Positions 48,366 through 60,590 are shown, counted from the first letter of the stretch. The stretch: DNA of 64,000 nt from Isoetes taiwanensis (GCA_021234155.1 JAJEKV010000014.1:21405513-21469512); one strand, 5' to 3'. Notes: generated by a model from the letters alone, not told the origin. Translations and numbers: made by a program.

Positions 48366-49132
48366 TCTTCTTCTTGCTCTTTCACATTACAACAAGATAA
48401 ATCTCATTGTCTCAATTTGCTAATGGACCCTTTCAATAAAACACCCAATGATCTTTTCTTCCTTCTCAAGTGCACCAAACTCATAAAAACCACGTTCTCT
48501 GTCCAACATGTCTATGCATTTAAATCCTTTCATTAGTGTACATTCCATAAACGCCAACAAGTGGTCTCAATAATATCACAAGAACGTTGTGGATAATGGA
48601 GTGATTTGGCCTGGTCAAGTTGGTATGTGAATCACAAACCATTGTTGACCTATTCGTAAGGGGCTTTTATGAGTTTGGCCATATGTCCATATGTGCTTGA
48701 GATATGATGTAAAAGCAACCTAGTGTGCATTCAACCATTGGGCCCAATCATCTATTGTCTCATTGAAGATATTCGTCTTGTAGGAAGTGAAGTTTACTTC
48801 ACATTCCACTTTTATGATATATTCTGTTTTTTTTTTTCACTTTACATCTGTTTACATCTTTTTTGACTCAATATCTGTCCGCCACATCAGCACCACTGGC
48901 ACGGGATTGACGTTGAGATAGGCTGGCACAGGATTGACGTTGAGATAGTCTTTGGAAGAAGAAATTTTTGCCGGGAGAAAATTTCTTACTACGCATTCTT
49001 GGTAAAGAATCCTACCAAGACAGAACTGTGACAAGAGAGATGACTATATCGCCAAACATGGCGACGAGAGGAGGCATCTCATTACGTTCTTCAAAAGTCA
49101 GTTTCTCTTGTGTGGAAAATTGGGCAGCAGAT
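48366..49132. promoter_or_regulatory. Upstream region of the receptor kinase gene
   Basis: Contains a duplicated 20 bp stretch, GGCACAGGATTGACGTTGAG and its close copy (about 48898-48945). No TATA box was chosen with confidence. In-frame upstream ATGs at 48968 and 49058 precede the preferred start at 49133. Confidence 0.3.
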
Positions 49133-51349
49133 ATGGGTCGTGTTGCCCTTGCATTTGCAACATTGCTACTACTTTCAGTTGGATTTACGCCTGCTCTTGG
49201 AGGATTCACAAGCACAGTCTCTACGATGTGGGCAAGCTACTACCCAGAATATGGCACATACTCGGTATGTGCGATTCAGCCAGGGACGCTACTCCCTAAG
49301 TGCACTACAAATTTTGAATATGGCTACGATACTAATCCACCCCTGACACCCTTTTGGGCGATAGCAGGAGGCTGGTATTTCAGCTGCGGTCTCACGTATC
49401 CGTCCCACTATCCACTGTGTTGGGGGAATGGAAACGTCAGCAGCAGAGCCATCCACGTTCCTGCGGCATATAAGAACGTGAGCTATTCGAGCATCAGTTC
49501 TGGAGGATGGCATTCCTGTGCTATCCGAGACGATGATTCGGGTACAGTTGATTGTTGGGGCAACGATTACAATGACGAGATTACGCCTCCAGCTGGTGTT
49601 CCGTTCAAAGCCATTGCCGCTGGTTGGGACTTTACCTATGGATTGAGGATGGACGATGGTAGAGCTGTCTTCTGGGGTTACAGCTGGAAAATTAATTCTT
49701 CAAAATGGGTTCAGGAAAGTGGATCTCGGTATTCTGCCATATTTGCAGGCACTTTCCACGCTTGTGGCATAGAGATAGTTACTAAGAGAACCTTGTGTTG
49801 GGGTATGAATGATGATGGTCAATGTGTCGCCCCTACTAACTATAACTTCTCTTCTATAGCTGCAGGAAAAAACTTTACATGTGGCCTCCGAGAAGATAAC
49901 CATGAGGTCTTCTGTTGGGGAGATAATACATATGGTCAATGCAATCCCCCTTCAGGCATTCCTTTCTCATTCATCAGCGTCGCCGATTATTACACTTGCG
50001 GTGTAAGACGAGATACTGGTAATATCTCATGTTGGGGAAATTTAAAAGGCAACGTTCAATTGGCATCCAATGAAGGTCTATGCAAAGCAACGTGTGGGGA
50101 TGATCAATATTATGTATCAAATTCATGCCCAACGACAAGTGATAAAGTTTGTTTGGCGTGCTCTATCTGCAATAATGCTACATCTGAATCCTCCCCTTGT
50201 ACAGGTGTGAATGATCGGGTTTGTTCACAACAACCTCCTCCCTCGCCATTGTGGCCTTCGACACCACCACCACCACGTCCTACAAGTTCGTCGCATCCTT
50301 TACATATAGCTTATATTGTTGCATGCGTGGTCGGTGGTATTGTGTTCTTAGGTGGAGTCATATTTTTTGTTTTATGTTGTAAGAAACTAAATAAGAAGAA
50401 GAAAGACATCTCATGGACATGCAAGGATGGTGTTCAAGAACTCAGTAACGCAACACTTCAAGTCGCAACATCTAATTATGATGATAGGAACCTCCTGGGA
50501 AAAGGTGCCTCGTGTCACGTGTACAAGGGAACTTTACAAAGTGGACAAATTGTTGCCATTAAAAGAGCAGTGGACAAGGAAAGAGCAAAAATCTTTGAAC
50601 AGGAATTGGACTTACTTAAGCGTCTCAATCACATGTGCCTCGTGAACCTACTTGGATACTGTAAGCAAGAACATATCCTTGTTTTTGAATTCATGGAAAA
50701 TGGTTCCTTATTTGATTGCTTATTTATAAAAAGAATCCAACTCGATTGGAAGACGAGGATAAAAATAGCAGCACAGGCAGCTAAGGGTCTAGATTATCTG
50801 CATAATGGTGCTCGTCCATCAATTATTCATAGGGATGTGAAGTCAGCAAATGTGCTATTGGATAAAAATTGGAATGCTCATATTGCTGATTTTGGCATGT
50901 CTCTTTTTGGGCCTGACATTGGACACACACATCTAAGTCATACTTCAGCAGTAGGAACACCAGGATATGTAGATCCACAATATGCTCTAACACTTCAGTT
51001 GACATCCAAAAGTGATGTCTATAGTTTTGGTGTCGTACTACTGGAGTTGCTTACAGGAAGACGAGCATACGACAGAGGGCAGCAATCTGGAATTGTTGCA
51101 TGGGCATATGCTGAATATAAGCCTACAAAAATCAAGAGTATGTTGGATCCATCAATGATATTGCCTGCTGACATCTCTTCCTTAGTTGAGATGATGGATT
51201 TAGCTCTACAGTGTGTAATGGTGGAAATCAACGACCGGCCAGATATGTTTTTTGTGTCCCGAACATTGGAAAGGTGCTTACAAACATGCATGGATGACTT
51301 TGGGCCACCTTCCTCTACTATTGATCTCACAGAACTACAACCAAGGTGA
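49133..51349 (+). CDS. CRINKLY4/ACR4-like receptor kinase
   Basis: Uninterrupted single-exon gene of about 738 residues from ATG 49133. That start gives MGRVALAFATLLLLSVGFTP, a clear signal peptide; an in-frame ATG at 48968 would bury it. The ectodomain has six CWG/FWG 'crinkly' beta-propeller repeats (49425-50040), then a TNFR-like Cys-rich region (CKATCGDDQYYVSNSC...CSICNN..., to 50230), a Pro-rich linker and one membrane segment (IAYIVACVVGGIVFLGG, about 50305-50375). The kinase domain has a Gly loop (GKGASCHVYKG), VAIK, HRDVKSANVLLD, DFG and SDVYSFGVVLLELLTG, all intact. Arabidopsis ACR4 and maize CR4 act in epidermal and root-cell patterning at the plasma membrane. Like those genes it has no intron in the coding region. 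Ligand and role here are unknown. Confidence 0.92.
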   Translation: MGRVALAFATLLLLSVGFTPALGGFTSTVSTMWASYYPEYGTYSVCAIQPGTLLPKCTTNFEYGYDTNPPLTPFWAIAGGWYFSCGLTYPSHYPLCWGNGNVSSRAIHVPAAYKNVSYSSISSGGWHSCAIRDDDSGTVDCWGNDYNDEITPPAGVPFKAIAAGWDFTYGLRMDDGRAVFWGYSWKINSSKWVQESGSRYSAIFAGTFHACGIEIVTKRTLCWGMNDDGQCVAPTNYNFSSIAAGKNFTCGLREDNHEVFCWGDNTYGQCNPPSGIPFSFISVADYYTCGVRRDTGNISCWGNLKGNVQLASNEGLCKATCGDDQYYVSNSCPTTSDKVCLACSICNNATSESSPCTGVNDRVCSQQPPPSPLWPSTPPPPRPTSSSHPLHIAYIVACVVGGIVFLGGVIFFVLCCKKLNKKKKDISWTCKDGVQELSNATLQVATSNYDDRNLLGKGASCHVYKGTLQSGQIVAIKRAVDKERAKIFEQELDLLKRLNHMCLVNLLGYCKQEHILVFEFMENGSLFDCLFIKRIQLDWKTRIKIAAQAAKGLDYLHNGARPSIIHRDVKSANVLLDKNWNAHIADFGMSLFGPDIGHTHLSHTSAVGTPGYVDPQYALTLQLTSKSDVYSFGVVLLELLTGRRAYDRGQQSGIVAWAYAEYKPTKIKSMLDPSMILPADISSLVEMMDLALQCVMVEINDRPDMFFVSRTLERCLQTCMDDFGPPSSTIDLTELQPR

Positions 51350-51701
51350 TACTTGTTATGCTACTTATAATTTTGTATTAAGCATAATATTCAGTTTTAT
51401 TAAATAAGTTCTGCTTTTATTTAGAGGCACAATATAGACTAAACTTTATGATGTTTTAGTGTTTTCTTACCTAAAAACCTGGTATTTTGCTTTTCTAAGT
51501 CCTATTGTTGTCCATATATCTAGATTTTCTCCTTCAATAAAATCCATGTCCAAAACTCTTCTGTAATCAGGCAGGCGTCACATTACTTAAATAATGCCTT
51601 CGTATATTTTAATATATGCACTTGATGTTGTAGCTACTTGCTTTCCAATTTGAAGGTACTGCATTTAAAGCTTTAAAAAAAATGCTTTCCTTACATATCT
51701 A
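51350..51701. other. 3' region of the receptor kinase gene
   Basis: AT-rich non-coding sequence with AATAAA-like signals (for example AATAAAATCC at about 51536). No gene. Confidence 0.4.
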
Positions 51702-51905
51702 ATGATCAAGTTTGAGTGCACATGGAAGAAGTCCTTCTGGTATTTGTACTATATATTTGTTGGACTCCTGTGCTTCACATATTATCGTACGATGGCAGTA
51801 TCGATCACACCAAATCATGAGGTTGCTGCCATAACAGCATCTTGTTTCTATTCATTTTTCAATCTGTTTGTAGGTTTTATGATCCCCTGGCCAGTGGATC
51901 ATAAA
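51702..51905 (+). pseudogene. PDR/ABCG transporter fragment
   Basis: About 68 codons read FECTWKKSFWYLYYIFVGLL, TYYRTMAVSITPNHEVAAIT and FYSFFNLFVGFMIPWP. This matches the penultimate membrane segments of pleiotropic-drug-resistance ABCG transporters (F-x-W-x-x-x-KFFWYL..., MAVAITPN-x-x-(I/V)AAI...FY-x-x-(W)NLF-x-GF). The resemblance stops at 51900, where LINE sequence begins. It is a captured or truncated scrap. Confidence 0.7.
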
Positions 51906-53880
51906 GCAAAAGAGGAACAGGAATCCGAGACAACCAAAGTGATTCTGAACAGGAATGAAAAGGAAAAGAGCAGGTTAGAACAAAGGGACAGAAGCACGAC
52001 ATGATCAAGTGGGGATTGATTGGGAGTAATACTTGGAAAGGCTATATAAGACGGGTGCAACACCAATAATCGTACCAAACGGAGGACAAACACCTTGTTT
52101 CAGCAGACAAGAGGTCATGATAGCACTACAAAAGATGTCCAACAATAAAGCTGCAGACCTATATGGCCTCATGGTGGAAATGCTAAAATGTGCGGATACA
52201 TTAATAGGAGAAATAGTCACAGACATCTTCAACAATGTACTATACACTGCCATGCCAAACAGATAGAAATACAACACAATCATACCTCTGCACAAAGAGG
52301 GGAACAAAGAAGAGCCAGGGAATTACAGAACAATAATCGTGAGTTCTATATTTGCAAAATGGTTTGGAAAGGTCTTGGATAACAAACTGAAACACTGGGC
52401 AGAAGAAGAAAAACTACGAGCTTAGGGGCAGACAGGGTTCAGGCCAGATCATTCAACAATAGATCGCCTAGTCACATTTTGGATATTGATAGAACAGACC
52501 AAAGCACAAAATAAGAAAATCAGATGTTGCTTTGCCTTCAAAAAAGCATTTGACACCGTCCCAAGGGAGAAATTATTACAGAGATTGATAAATCTCAAAG
52601 CTCCAGAAGGCATGATAGGATCCATTGCATGACTATACTAGAGTCTACACTAAGATGGAATGGGATGGCCAGGGAATCGACTGTGACACAGGAGTCAAAC
52701 AAGGATGTTCACTCTCACCTACGCTGTTTGGAATCTACATAGATGCACTGCAGGAATTCATGGGGGAAAAAATAGGGAAACATGGATGCACTGACTCTAG
52801 GACAGACAAAAATCCCTATAATGCTATATGCAGATGATTTGAGTATGATGGCATAACAGTGAATCTGGCCAAGACGAGAATAGTCACATTTGGCACCAAA
52901 GCCAGACATAAACCATTCAAGTACATAGATACAGAATTGGAAGAAGCAACAGAATACAAATACCTAGGTATGATGCACATGGCACAAGAAAATGATCAAA
53001 AGGTGCAGATGTTAGATTTCAGACAGCTATAGAAAATTACTACATAATGAAATTCTTTTGCAATAGGGACATAATCATTGACTAGGAGATCAAATGATAC
53101 CTATTTAGCTCACTAATTGCATCCACACAACTATATGGAACGGAGGTGTGGGGGCCCAGTCTGACTGATGGGAAATGGGAGAAACAAAAAGGCATATTCC
53201 AACAATGCATAGACAAAAGTTCAAAGTGAGAACAAAGACTTCACTGACAGCAATAGTATACGAGACGGGAGAGAAACCAATATAAACCAGGGCATGGAAA
53301 AAAATAGTCTAAGGGACAATAGCATCAGAAACCCTGAAACATTGTCCACGATCGCAATTCCAGAACAAGAAATCTAGGCTTGAACCTAAGCGACATACTG
53401 AAGAAAGGAAATAAAATGAGGAATGTATAGTGACCGCCATGAAACATGGGTAAGTAGGCACAGTGGCCCAAAAACCTTATGGTTATTGGAGATATTTAAC
53501 CCCAGCCAATTGATAGGTCAAAGACCCTACGGGGAGAGCCAAATAGGAAAAAGCAGAAGGGACATCATAGCAAGATTTAGAATGGGAAGGCACGAACTTA
53601 GGATCGAAAAAGCATGATGGAGAAAGCTAAAAAGGGAAGACCATATATGTCAAATCTGCGACACAGGTGAAATCGAAGATGAAAACTATATGCTCAACTG
53701 ATGCACAGCATACACAGACATAAGAACTAGGTTCTATAGAATAGGATGGGGTCACCCGGTACACATTCTCATGTCACAAGACAATACAATAGCAGACTTA
53801 GCAGATGCAATTGAAAAAATGAATAACAGACCCCGAAAGGTGCACAAAGACAAGGGTCTCATAATATGACCCGATATAGT
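51906..53880 (+). pseudogene. LINE-type non-LTR retrotransposon remnant
   Basis: Multiply frameshifted reverse transcriptase. Blocks in order: NNKAADLYGLMVEMLK (52142), EEPGNYRTIIVSSIFAKWF (52310), GQTGFRPDHSTIDRL (52425), KKAFDTVPREKLL (52540), TGVKQGCSLSPTLFGIYIDA (52690), a YADD-type site (about 52830), and a 3' Cys-rich domain CQICDTGEIEDENYMLN (53650). Many stops. The YADD loop lies at a frame break. It is oriented the same way as the receptor kinase. Neither a poly-A tail nor target duplications were located. Confidence 0.75.
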
Positions 53881-55712
53881 GGGACACTAGAGCCCACTAA
53901 TGTGTACAACTCAAAGTTGTTGATAACGAAGCGCTATCGCATGGCCATGAAGCCAATTATAAGCGGGGTGCGGGTACCACATAGGACTAAGATAAGCCTA
54001 TAAAAAGGCTACATTATACCAGTATGTCCTGCTTGTAGCGACCTGCAAGGAGAGCTCGCACATGCTAAACAAGTCCAGTGGCATCACGACACTAAGGACT
54101 ATAATTGTGTTCTATTCTATTTATTTTCCACTTAAAAATTTGAACAACATACTATTCGGAAATGGATATCTGCTTTACACTATCTACATAGTGAAGACCA
54201 AGAAGAAGATATATTTCTTGGAATTCAAAATTAAAGATTCAATATGGCTTATTGTACCCATTAGAATTTTCCATCACGTTTAGGCGTACCCATATGGCAA
54301 GGAAACTGATTTAAAAAGTGCATGGATAAAGTCCATTTGTTGCAATCTTATTCAAATCTGACAGGAGTTGCTCTTAGGAAGAAGGCAAAGCTTTCATCCC
54401 ACTCTCTACTACACTCTCTAGATGTTAGTCCTGTGCCTCCTGGTACAGGACTATTCATGCATACGACAGACCAGGTCAAGCTCAAGGATCCTCGATCAAC
54501 CCGCCGATTCGGACATCCAAGGCTCCCGCGAGAGATCAAGCGGCAGACCACGCCTTGATCAAAGCCTTTGGTCAATCAACAAGAGGCGCCGCTCGGACAA
54601 GTGACGACCCGTCACCGCCCAGCGTCGGCGTCAGTGATTCTAGGCACTTCAAGAGGCACCGCCAACATTCCTCATCGAGGCCTCCTTCCGAGAGTCGGCA
54701 CCAGATCGGTCGAGTGTCTATATTTGGGCCCAAGGCCATTGTACTATATATATGAGTAGAGTTAGCACATAAGTTTTTAGATGAGTTTTGAGTCTTGTCT
54801 CCTTGAGTTTTCTCTCTATTAGAGCTCATGTATTTTCATCATTGATATCAAGGAAGCTTATCATCTTTCTCTCATTTGTTACTGTTTTCTTCTTTTTCTT
54901 CTCTTTCGGCCAAATCCCGCGTGACGGTCCCGGACTCTCTGTTAGATCCACGGGTCCTCACAGGGCTGTCTTCCAGGAGTTCCCGAACCAGGACCCCAAA
55001 CAACATCGCCCATTGCGAGGTGCGATTTTATCCTACTTTCTTACATGCGCCATATGCATTCCGGTAATTTCACGCCCGGAAGAACTCCTTTCTCGAACGG
55101 CCTCTGGCTTGGGCGCCATCGGCGTCGGAAACTTTTCGACATGTATGGATCTGCTTATGACATAGAGGGAGGCCATCTTGGTCTAGGGCTCGATCCGCGC
55201 CACCCACCCCTCGTGTCGATCTCGTCCCAGTTCCCGCCCCAAAGCGTGCAAACATTGCTCACAACCTCGGTCTCCTCATCACTATCCGGGGAGCCTTATC
55301 GGGCTCAACCTTCTCAACCGTACTTTCACACCCCCGAACATGCCTACATCCATCATTCTTGAGGCCATCGCCTCTTCGCCCATAACCATCATCTCCCCCG
55401 GGTGGGCACGGCTATCCACATGTCTCCTTTGCCTACCGGGGAATATCCTTTCCCTACGTTTCCCCACTTTGCTCTTCCCTTTTTACAACCTTCACGGATC
55501 TCAAAACCAATGCTCCGGCTACTTCCGTTTCTCAACCGCGGTCACCCCTTCATCGTGGTCCGTCCGGGCACAATGCCACATCCACCTCAACCTCAATATC
55601 CTCACTATACCGCTTCTGTCCAGCCCGGCAAAGACTTTCACATCTACCTTTCGGACTCTGGCCCGACTTATCCCACCTTTGGCAACACGAAAAGGCAAAC
55701 CGTTAGACCAAA
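53881..55712 (+). mobile_element. 5' region of the Ty3/gypsy element (possible LTR and leader)
   Basis: No protein domain. The segment around 54430-55000 has the look of an LTR/leader: a TATA-like TATATATATGAG at 54749 and, some 40 bp later, sequence leading into gag. However, I could not match it to any sequence downstream of the integrase, so an LTR pair is not demonstrated. The region 55020-55700 is coding-like in short frames and may be the beginning of gag. Confidence 0.3.
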
Positions 55713-57200
55713 GTGCTCGCCCACATGGAAGAATTTGAGGCTCTAGCTGTCCTAAATGGTCACGCCATAACCTCAACTGAAATTCCACATCTTTTTCCAC
55801 CACACCTGCGTGGCTCTCCTCATCAATGGCTCATGTCCAACAAAAGCCATTGGAAACAAGACTGGTCCGAAATGCGAACTGCTTTTCTGTCTCATTACGG
55901 GACCACGGATGATGATCAACTTCATCTCAAGCAACTCAATGAACTTCAACAAGAGCCCACGGAGTCTGCCTTTGATTTTTCGCGGATCGACTTCACATTC
56001 TCGCTAAGTAAGCTCAAGGAGTACCCTACACGAGCCAGATTTTGGTCTGGTTTCTCCAAGGACTTCCTCCCTTATTCGACTCATGATGAATACACTGCGT
56101 CCAAAAACTTTGGAGCGGGCTATCGACCTGTCAATCACTCTGTCAATGTTTCCTCCTCGAGGCGTGGCTCTTCAAGAGCTCCCGTTCATTCCACAATCAT
56201 GGTTCCACAAGCGGTTGTCCAAAGCCTCAACACGCTAATCCACAGCGCAGTCAAATCTGGTGCCATATTTGCAAATACCAAGGCCATTTGGCCAATGAGT
56301 GCAACTCCACCAATGGCCCGCCTCATTGCAAGCGATGCAACATGTGCAATCATGCCACGGAAGAGTGCACTCGCACTCATCCCACACCGTTCCGCAACAA
56401 AATGGTTTATCAAGTGCAAACCACACCTCAGCAACAATCGCACTATCAGCAGCCACCTCTTGAGTGCAGCCGCACGCTTAACGCTATCGGCCCGCCAGGA
56501 CCAACCACGGGGGATCAAACCAACGTCCTCCTTTTGATCCTTCTAAAGCTCGGTGTTATCACCGTCAAGAATGGGGTCATACCACCGCGGCGTGTCCTCA
56601 ACTTCCACAAGTTCGTGCACGACTTCCTGGCACAAATCAGACCACATCGGTCCGCCTCACGGCTTACCAACTCTGGCTCGCTAATGGCAAACAAGGCCCG
56701 CGACCAGTTCTTAAGAAGCCACCAAGAGCGCCTCAGCAATCACGCTATCAACCAGCTCCAGCAAATCAACCTCAGCTGGATCAACAAGCCCAAGAGGAAA
56801 TTTTTCAGGCACTTAATCCTCCAAGAGATACCAGTCAAATTGGGTTGGTCTAGTTTCACGCCCGCACCAAGGCAAAGACGTCCCTTGACTATTATTCGAA
56901 GGACACGCAACCCCGCCTTTGCGGTTGACACCATTCCTCATGAGGGCGAAAAAAAGGTTCACTTTGCACCCGACTTGGAAAAGCTCATGCCAAATGTCAT
57001 GCCCAAAGTTCGCCAAAGCATTTTGAATCTCATGCAAGCTGCTGAAGGCCGCACATTGGCAAATGTTCATGCCACCACTAGAGCTCAACAAAGACAAGAT
57101 ACCCCTCAAGATCTCAACCTCCACGCTCTCGGACATATCCCAATATTGCAGCCGAGGTTGACTTACTCAAAAAGTTGCCGCTTCCACACGCGCCTCCGCA
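55713..57200 (+). pseudogene. Ty3/gypsy gag remnant with two zinc knuckles
   Basis: The frame 55713-56537 starts with a capsid-like segment (HQWLMSNKSHWKQDWSEMRT..., YGTTDDDQLHLKQLNELQQE). Near 56260-56390, in another frame, two CCHC zinc knuckles occur: C-HI-C-KYQG-H-LANE-C, and C-KR-C-NMCN-H-ATEE-C. Both have the exact Cx2Cx4Hx4C spacing. The sequence continues to about 57150 in the frame 56288-57349. At least one frameshift separates capsid and knuckles. Confidence 0.75.
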
Positions 57201-57900
57201 CTTTTGGGAACCAGGCCAGATCCTTTTTCTCATGTACCTCTCGAACTCCAAGAGGAGCTCGCCAAGATCAAAATTCCTTTAAGCTTGGCAACCATTTTAA
57301 AACTTCGTCACGCTCTCAAGGATCGGTTACCACTCCCAAACTGTTTTAGTTGGGGCTGTATTACCTCTACACCCACGGTCCATGCCACGGTGGGAAATCA
57401 GCAAGTCAACCATGTTCAAATCGATGGAGGTAGCGCGGTCAATCTCATCACGGATAAACTCCGCAAAACAAATGGGCATCACACAACTCTTTCGTGCCCC
57501 ATATGACATCAAATTGGCTAATGGCCATATCACGAGACCTCAAGGCGTCACCCTATTCTTCACATCAACATTGGTGATCTCCGCTTTCCCATGGAATTTG
57601 GCGTTTGGAAAGTCGGGCGAAGATCCGTGACTACTATGAAATGCTGGTAGGCAGACCTTTTCTCCGCCAGGCAAAGAGTATCCATTACTGGGCCACGGAC
57701 CAGTTAGTCATCACTGATGGTCATCTCAATGCCACCATGGACTTGCAAACAGGCAGGATCATTTCTGTTGACAATGCGGAACCTTCTCTCGGATACGCAT
57801 TCTCGAAGAAGCTCAGAATATTTATCAAGTTCAGGCTCCACCTGCGAGGATGCCTCTGTCATCCTACCCCGAATATGCTGATCCTTGGGGAGAAATGACT
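57201..57900 (+). pseudogene. Ty3/gypsy protease region
   Basis: Frames near 57370-57640 read VNHVQIDGGSAVNLIT, the plant retroelement form of the aspartic-protease active site (here DGGS rather than DTG/DSG). Further on, WNLAFGKSGEDP and YYEMLVGRPFLR resemble the LG-x-PWL-type end. Frame changes occur at about 57500 and 57620. Confidence 0.6.
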
Positions 57901-58159
57901 CTTGATCAGGACCAGGCTGTGGCTGCCTTGCTTGACCCCTACCTGGCTCCTTGCAATCGAATCCAACGTGTTGATCACTTTTCGGATGTTGAACCTCCCC
58001 GCCACTCTCGTTGATGTACACGCCATGAAGCAATCAACGCTAGATGACACCGAGCAACCTCTCTTTTCACCACGCAACGTGCCACGCATCCTGGTTATGC
58101 TCCAACCTCCTCGCACACATTGTCCGGGATACTCGGGTAATACCCCATATTCAGACTCC

Positions 58160-58800
58160 AGAAGTTGAGATTGTGGACGTTGGCAACAATCAACCTGTCC
58201 GCATTGCTGCAAATCTTCCGGCTCCTTATCGTAATCAGGCCGTCAAAATTTGTTCAAAAATTCAAACACATTTTCGCCGGAGTTACAAAGATCTTCGCGA
58301 TCAACAAAAAAGCTTGGGGAACTCACCATTCCTACCAAATCGATGCACGACCGCTTAGCAACAGCGGCGATCGAGCTCAACCCTAATTACCGTGATCGCG
58401 TCAGCGGAAATTGACAAACTCCTTGCTGCGGGTTTTGATCTATGAGGTCAAACATTCTGAATGGGTGAGCCCCATCGTCATTGCCCTTAAGCACAATGGT
58501 AAGATCCGGCGTGCGTCGTGGGACTATCTGAAACTCAATCGGGCCACGAGGCGTGATCATTTTCCACTTCCCTTCACGCACCAAGTTACGGAAGAAGTGG
58601 TCGGCCATGAGATGTACTCCTTTATGGATGGTTTTTCTGGCTACAATCAGATCTCCATCAAAGAATCTGATCAACTCAAGACCACTTTCACCACCCCGTG
58701 GGGCACTTTTGCCTACAAGGTGGTTCCTTTTGGATTATCCAACTCTCCTTCCACGTTTCAACGCATCATGCTCTCGGTTTTCATGATTTCATGAAGGAAA
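58160..58800 (+). pseudogene. Ty3/gypsy reverse transcriptase, N-terminal half
   Basis: Frame 58411-58794: EWVSPIVIALKHNGKIRRAS, then DYLKLNRATRRDHFPLPF, FMDGFSGYNQISI and WGTFAYKVVPFGLSNSPSTF. These match RT domains 1-4 of plant Ty3/gypsy elements (SPIV-x-V-x-KK-x-GK-x-R-x-C-x-DYR-x-LN, (L/M)DGFSGY-QI, PFGL-x-NAP-x-TFQR). The normal Cys after K-x-R is replaced by Ala/Ser. The preceding EIDKLLAAGF block (58397) is in another frame. A stop at 58792 ends this frame just before the catalytic YLDD region. Confidence 0.8.
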
Positions 58801-59670
58801 ATCCCTTCTTGCAAATTTTTCAAGATGACTTCTCCGCCTCTGAGTTCCATGGCTGACCATTTGGATAAATTGGAACTCGTCTTCCGAAATGTGATGAGTC
58901 CCAAGATAGTCTCAATCCTGAAAAATGCACCTTTTGCGTCACTTCTGGTGTTCTGTTAGGCCATGTTGTCAGCAAAGCAGGAATCACCACTGATCCTGCC
59001 AAAATCAGTTGTGTGCTCAAGGCTCAAGCACCAGCCAATATCAAGGAGACACGCTCCTTCCTGGGAAAAGTCAATTATTACTCCACCTTCATACCGGACG
59101 GCAGCCATTGCATCCCATTCATAAACTCACGGTGATTTAATCCACCTGGGCTTGAATTCCCAGCGGAAGCCGCTTTCCAACAAATGAAGCTTTTGCTTAC
59201 TCGAGCACCGGTTCTTGTTCCTCCTCAATGGGACAAGCCCTTTCATGTTCATGTCGATGTCTCCGGCGTTTGCTATTGGAGCCGTTCTTTCTCAAGAATA
59301 TGATCGCTGCGACAAACCAAATCGCTACGCCAAATTAAAAACTCAATTCTCATTGGCGCAACTATTCTCGCTTACCTGAGCGTGAAGCTTTGGGTCTCAT
59401 TTTACGTGTCCAACGCTTCCGTCATTACCTTTTGGGCAACAAATCAAGTTCTTTGTGGACCACCAAGCACTCCTCTATTTGATCAACAAGTCCACGCCCA
59501 CGGGCGCATTGCTCGTTGGGTCCTTCTTCTCCAAGAATTTGCTCCTTTTGAAATCGCTCATAAAGGCGGGCAAATCTCATGTTGTTCGGATTATCTTTCA
59601 CGCATCCACACGGATGATCCCGCAATGAGGGTCTCGGGCGCCTTCCCCGATGCTCAACTCTTTTAGTCAC
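58801..59670 (+). pseudogene. Ty3/gypsy RT C-terminal half and RNase H
   Basis: The reading continues in several frames: KNPFLQIFQDDFSASEFHG (about 58797; the FQDD stands where (Y/F)-(L/M/I/V)-DD is expected), LNPEKCTFCVTSGVLLGHVV (about 58913), ITTDPAKISCVLK, then RNase H pieces (FAIGAVLSQE, HWRNYS-x-LPEREALGLIL, FRHYLLGN, RIARWVLLLQEFAPFEIAHK, SDYLSRI). Order and motifs are normal for gypsy; the frames are not. Confidence 0.75.
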
Positions 59671-59749
59671 GGCAACACCACATTGGTTCCATGATTTTCA
59701 GCAGCACCTCCTCACGGGTGCTCTTCCACCGTAAGATCTAGACGCTCTC

Positions 59750-60590
59750 CTCGCCCAGCGACAATCCTGTCCGCCATCAATTTCTCCCGAGAGGTCCGTG
59801 ACTACACCATGGTTGCCGGACATCTCTACAAAAAGGGTAAGGACACCATCCTTCGACTCTGTGTTCTACCTCATGAAGTTCCAGATATTGTTCGAGAATC
59901 TCATCAAGGGCTCGGTGGTGGTCATTTTCATGGTGACACCACGGCGACGCGCAAAATCCTTCTCGCCGGGTATTATTGGCCCACGCTCTTCAAAGATGCT
60001 CACGCCCACGCCGTGTGACGCTTTTGCCCCGGGTGGGGCGCCCCACGACCCGCGGACTCTTCCCTTGACGCCGGTCGCCACGCCCACTTCCCTTCAAAGA
60101 AATGGGGAATGGACTTTGTGGGACCTATAGATCCTCCCCGCGAGGCACACTGCGTGCCTCGATACATTCTCGTTCTCACCGACTACGCCACCAAATGGGC
60201 GGAAGCTTGTGCCCTTCCGAACAACACACCGCAAAGCACGGCTAGAGTCCTCTATCAACAAATTATCACGCGATTCGGCCGCCCCCCACCTGAGCTAGTC
60301 GGTGGCCGTGGTGTTCATTTCATCAATCATACTATCAAGGAGCCGACGGATTATCTCCCCGATACATCATCACAAGAGCACACCTTACTATCCTCAAGGC
60401 AATGGGTTGGCGTAAAGCACCAACAAAACTCTGGTCACCATTCTCAAGAAAATTTGTGGCGCTTCCCGCACGATTGGCGGAACAAAACTTCCCTCTTTTG
60501 TTCTTTGGGCCTACAATACTTGTTTCAAGATTGCTACGGGTCACCTCCTTTTAAATTGGTTTATGGTCGAAGCTCTCATGCCATTTGAAT
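59750..60590 (+). pseudogene. Ty3/gypsy integrase core
   Basis: Zinc-binding start: YYWPTLFKDAHAHA (59967) preceded by an H-x-GLGGGHFH-type pair. The catalytic core follows in frame 60109-60588: MDFVGPIDPP, YILVLTDYATKWAEACALPN (first Asp at TDYATKW) and RFGRPPPELVGGRGVHFINH, where a second Asp would be expected (normally SD-(R/Q)G-(x)-F) but Gly-Gly is present. The Glu of the triad was not located after the frame drifts at about 60350. Confidence 0.75.

Noticed and set aside
49012-51330. Antisense ORFs under the receptor kinase gene
   Set aside because: Shadows of a strongly conserved coding frame on the plus strand.
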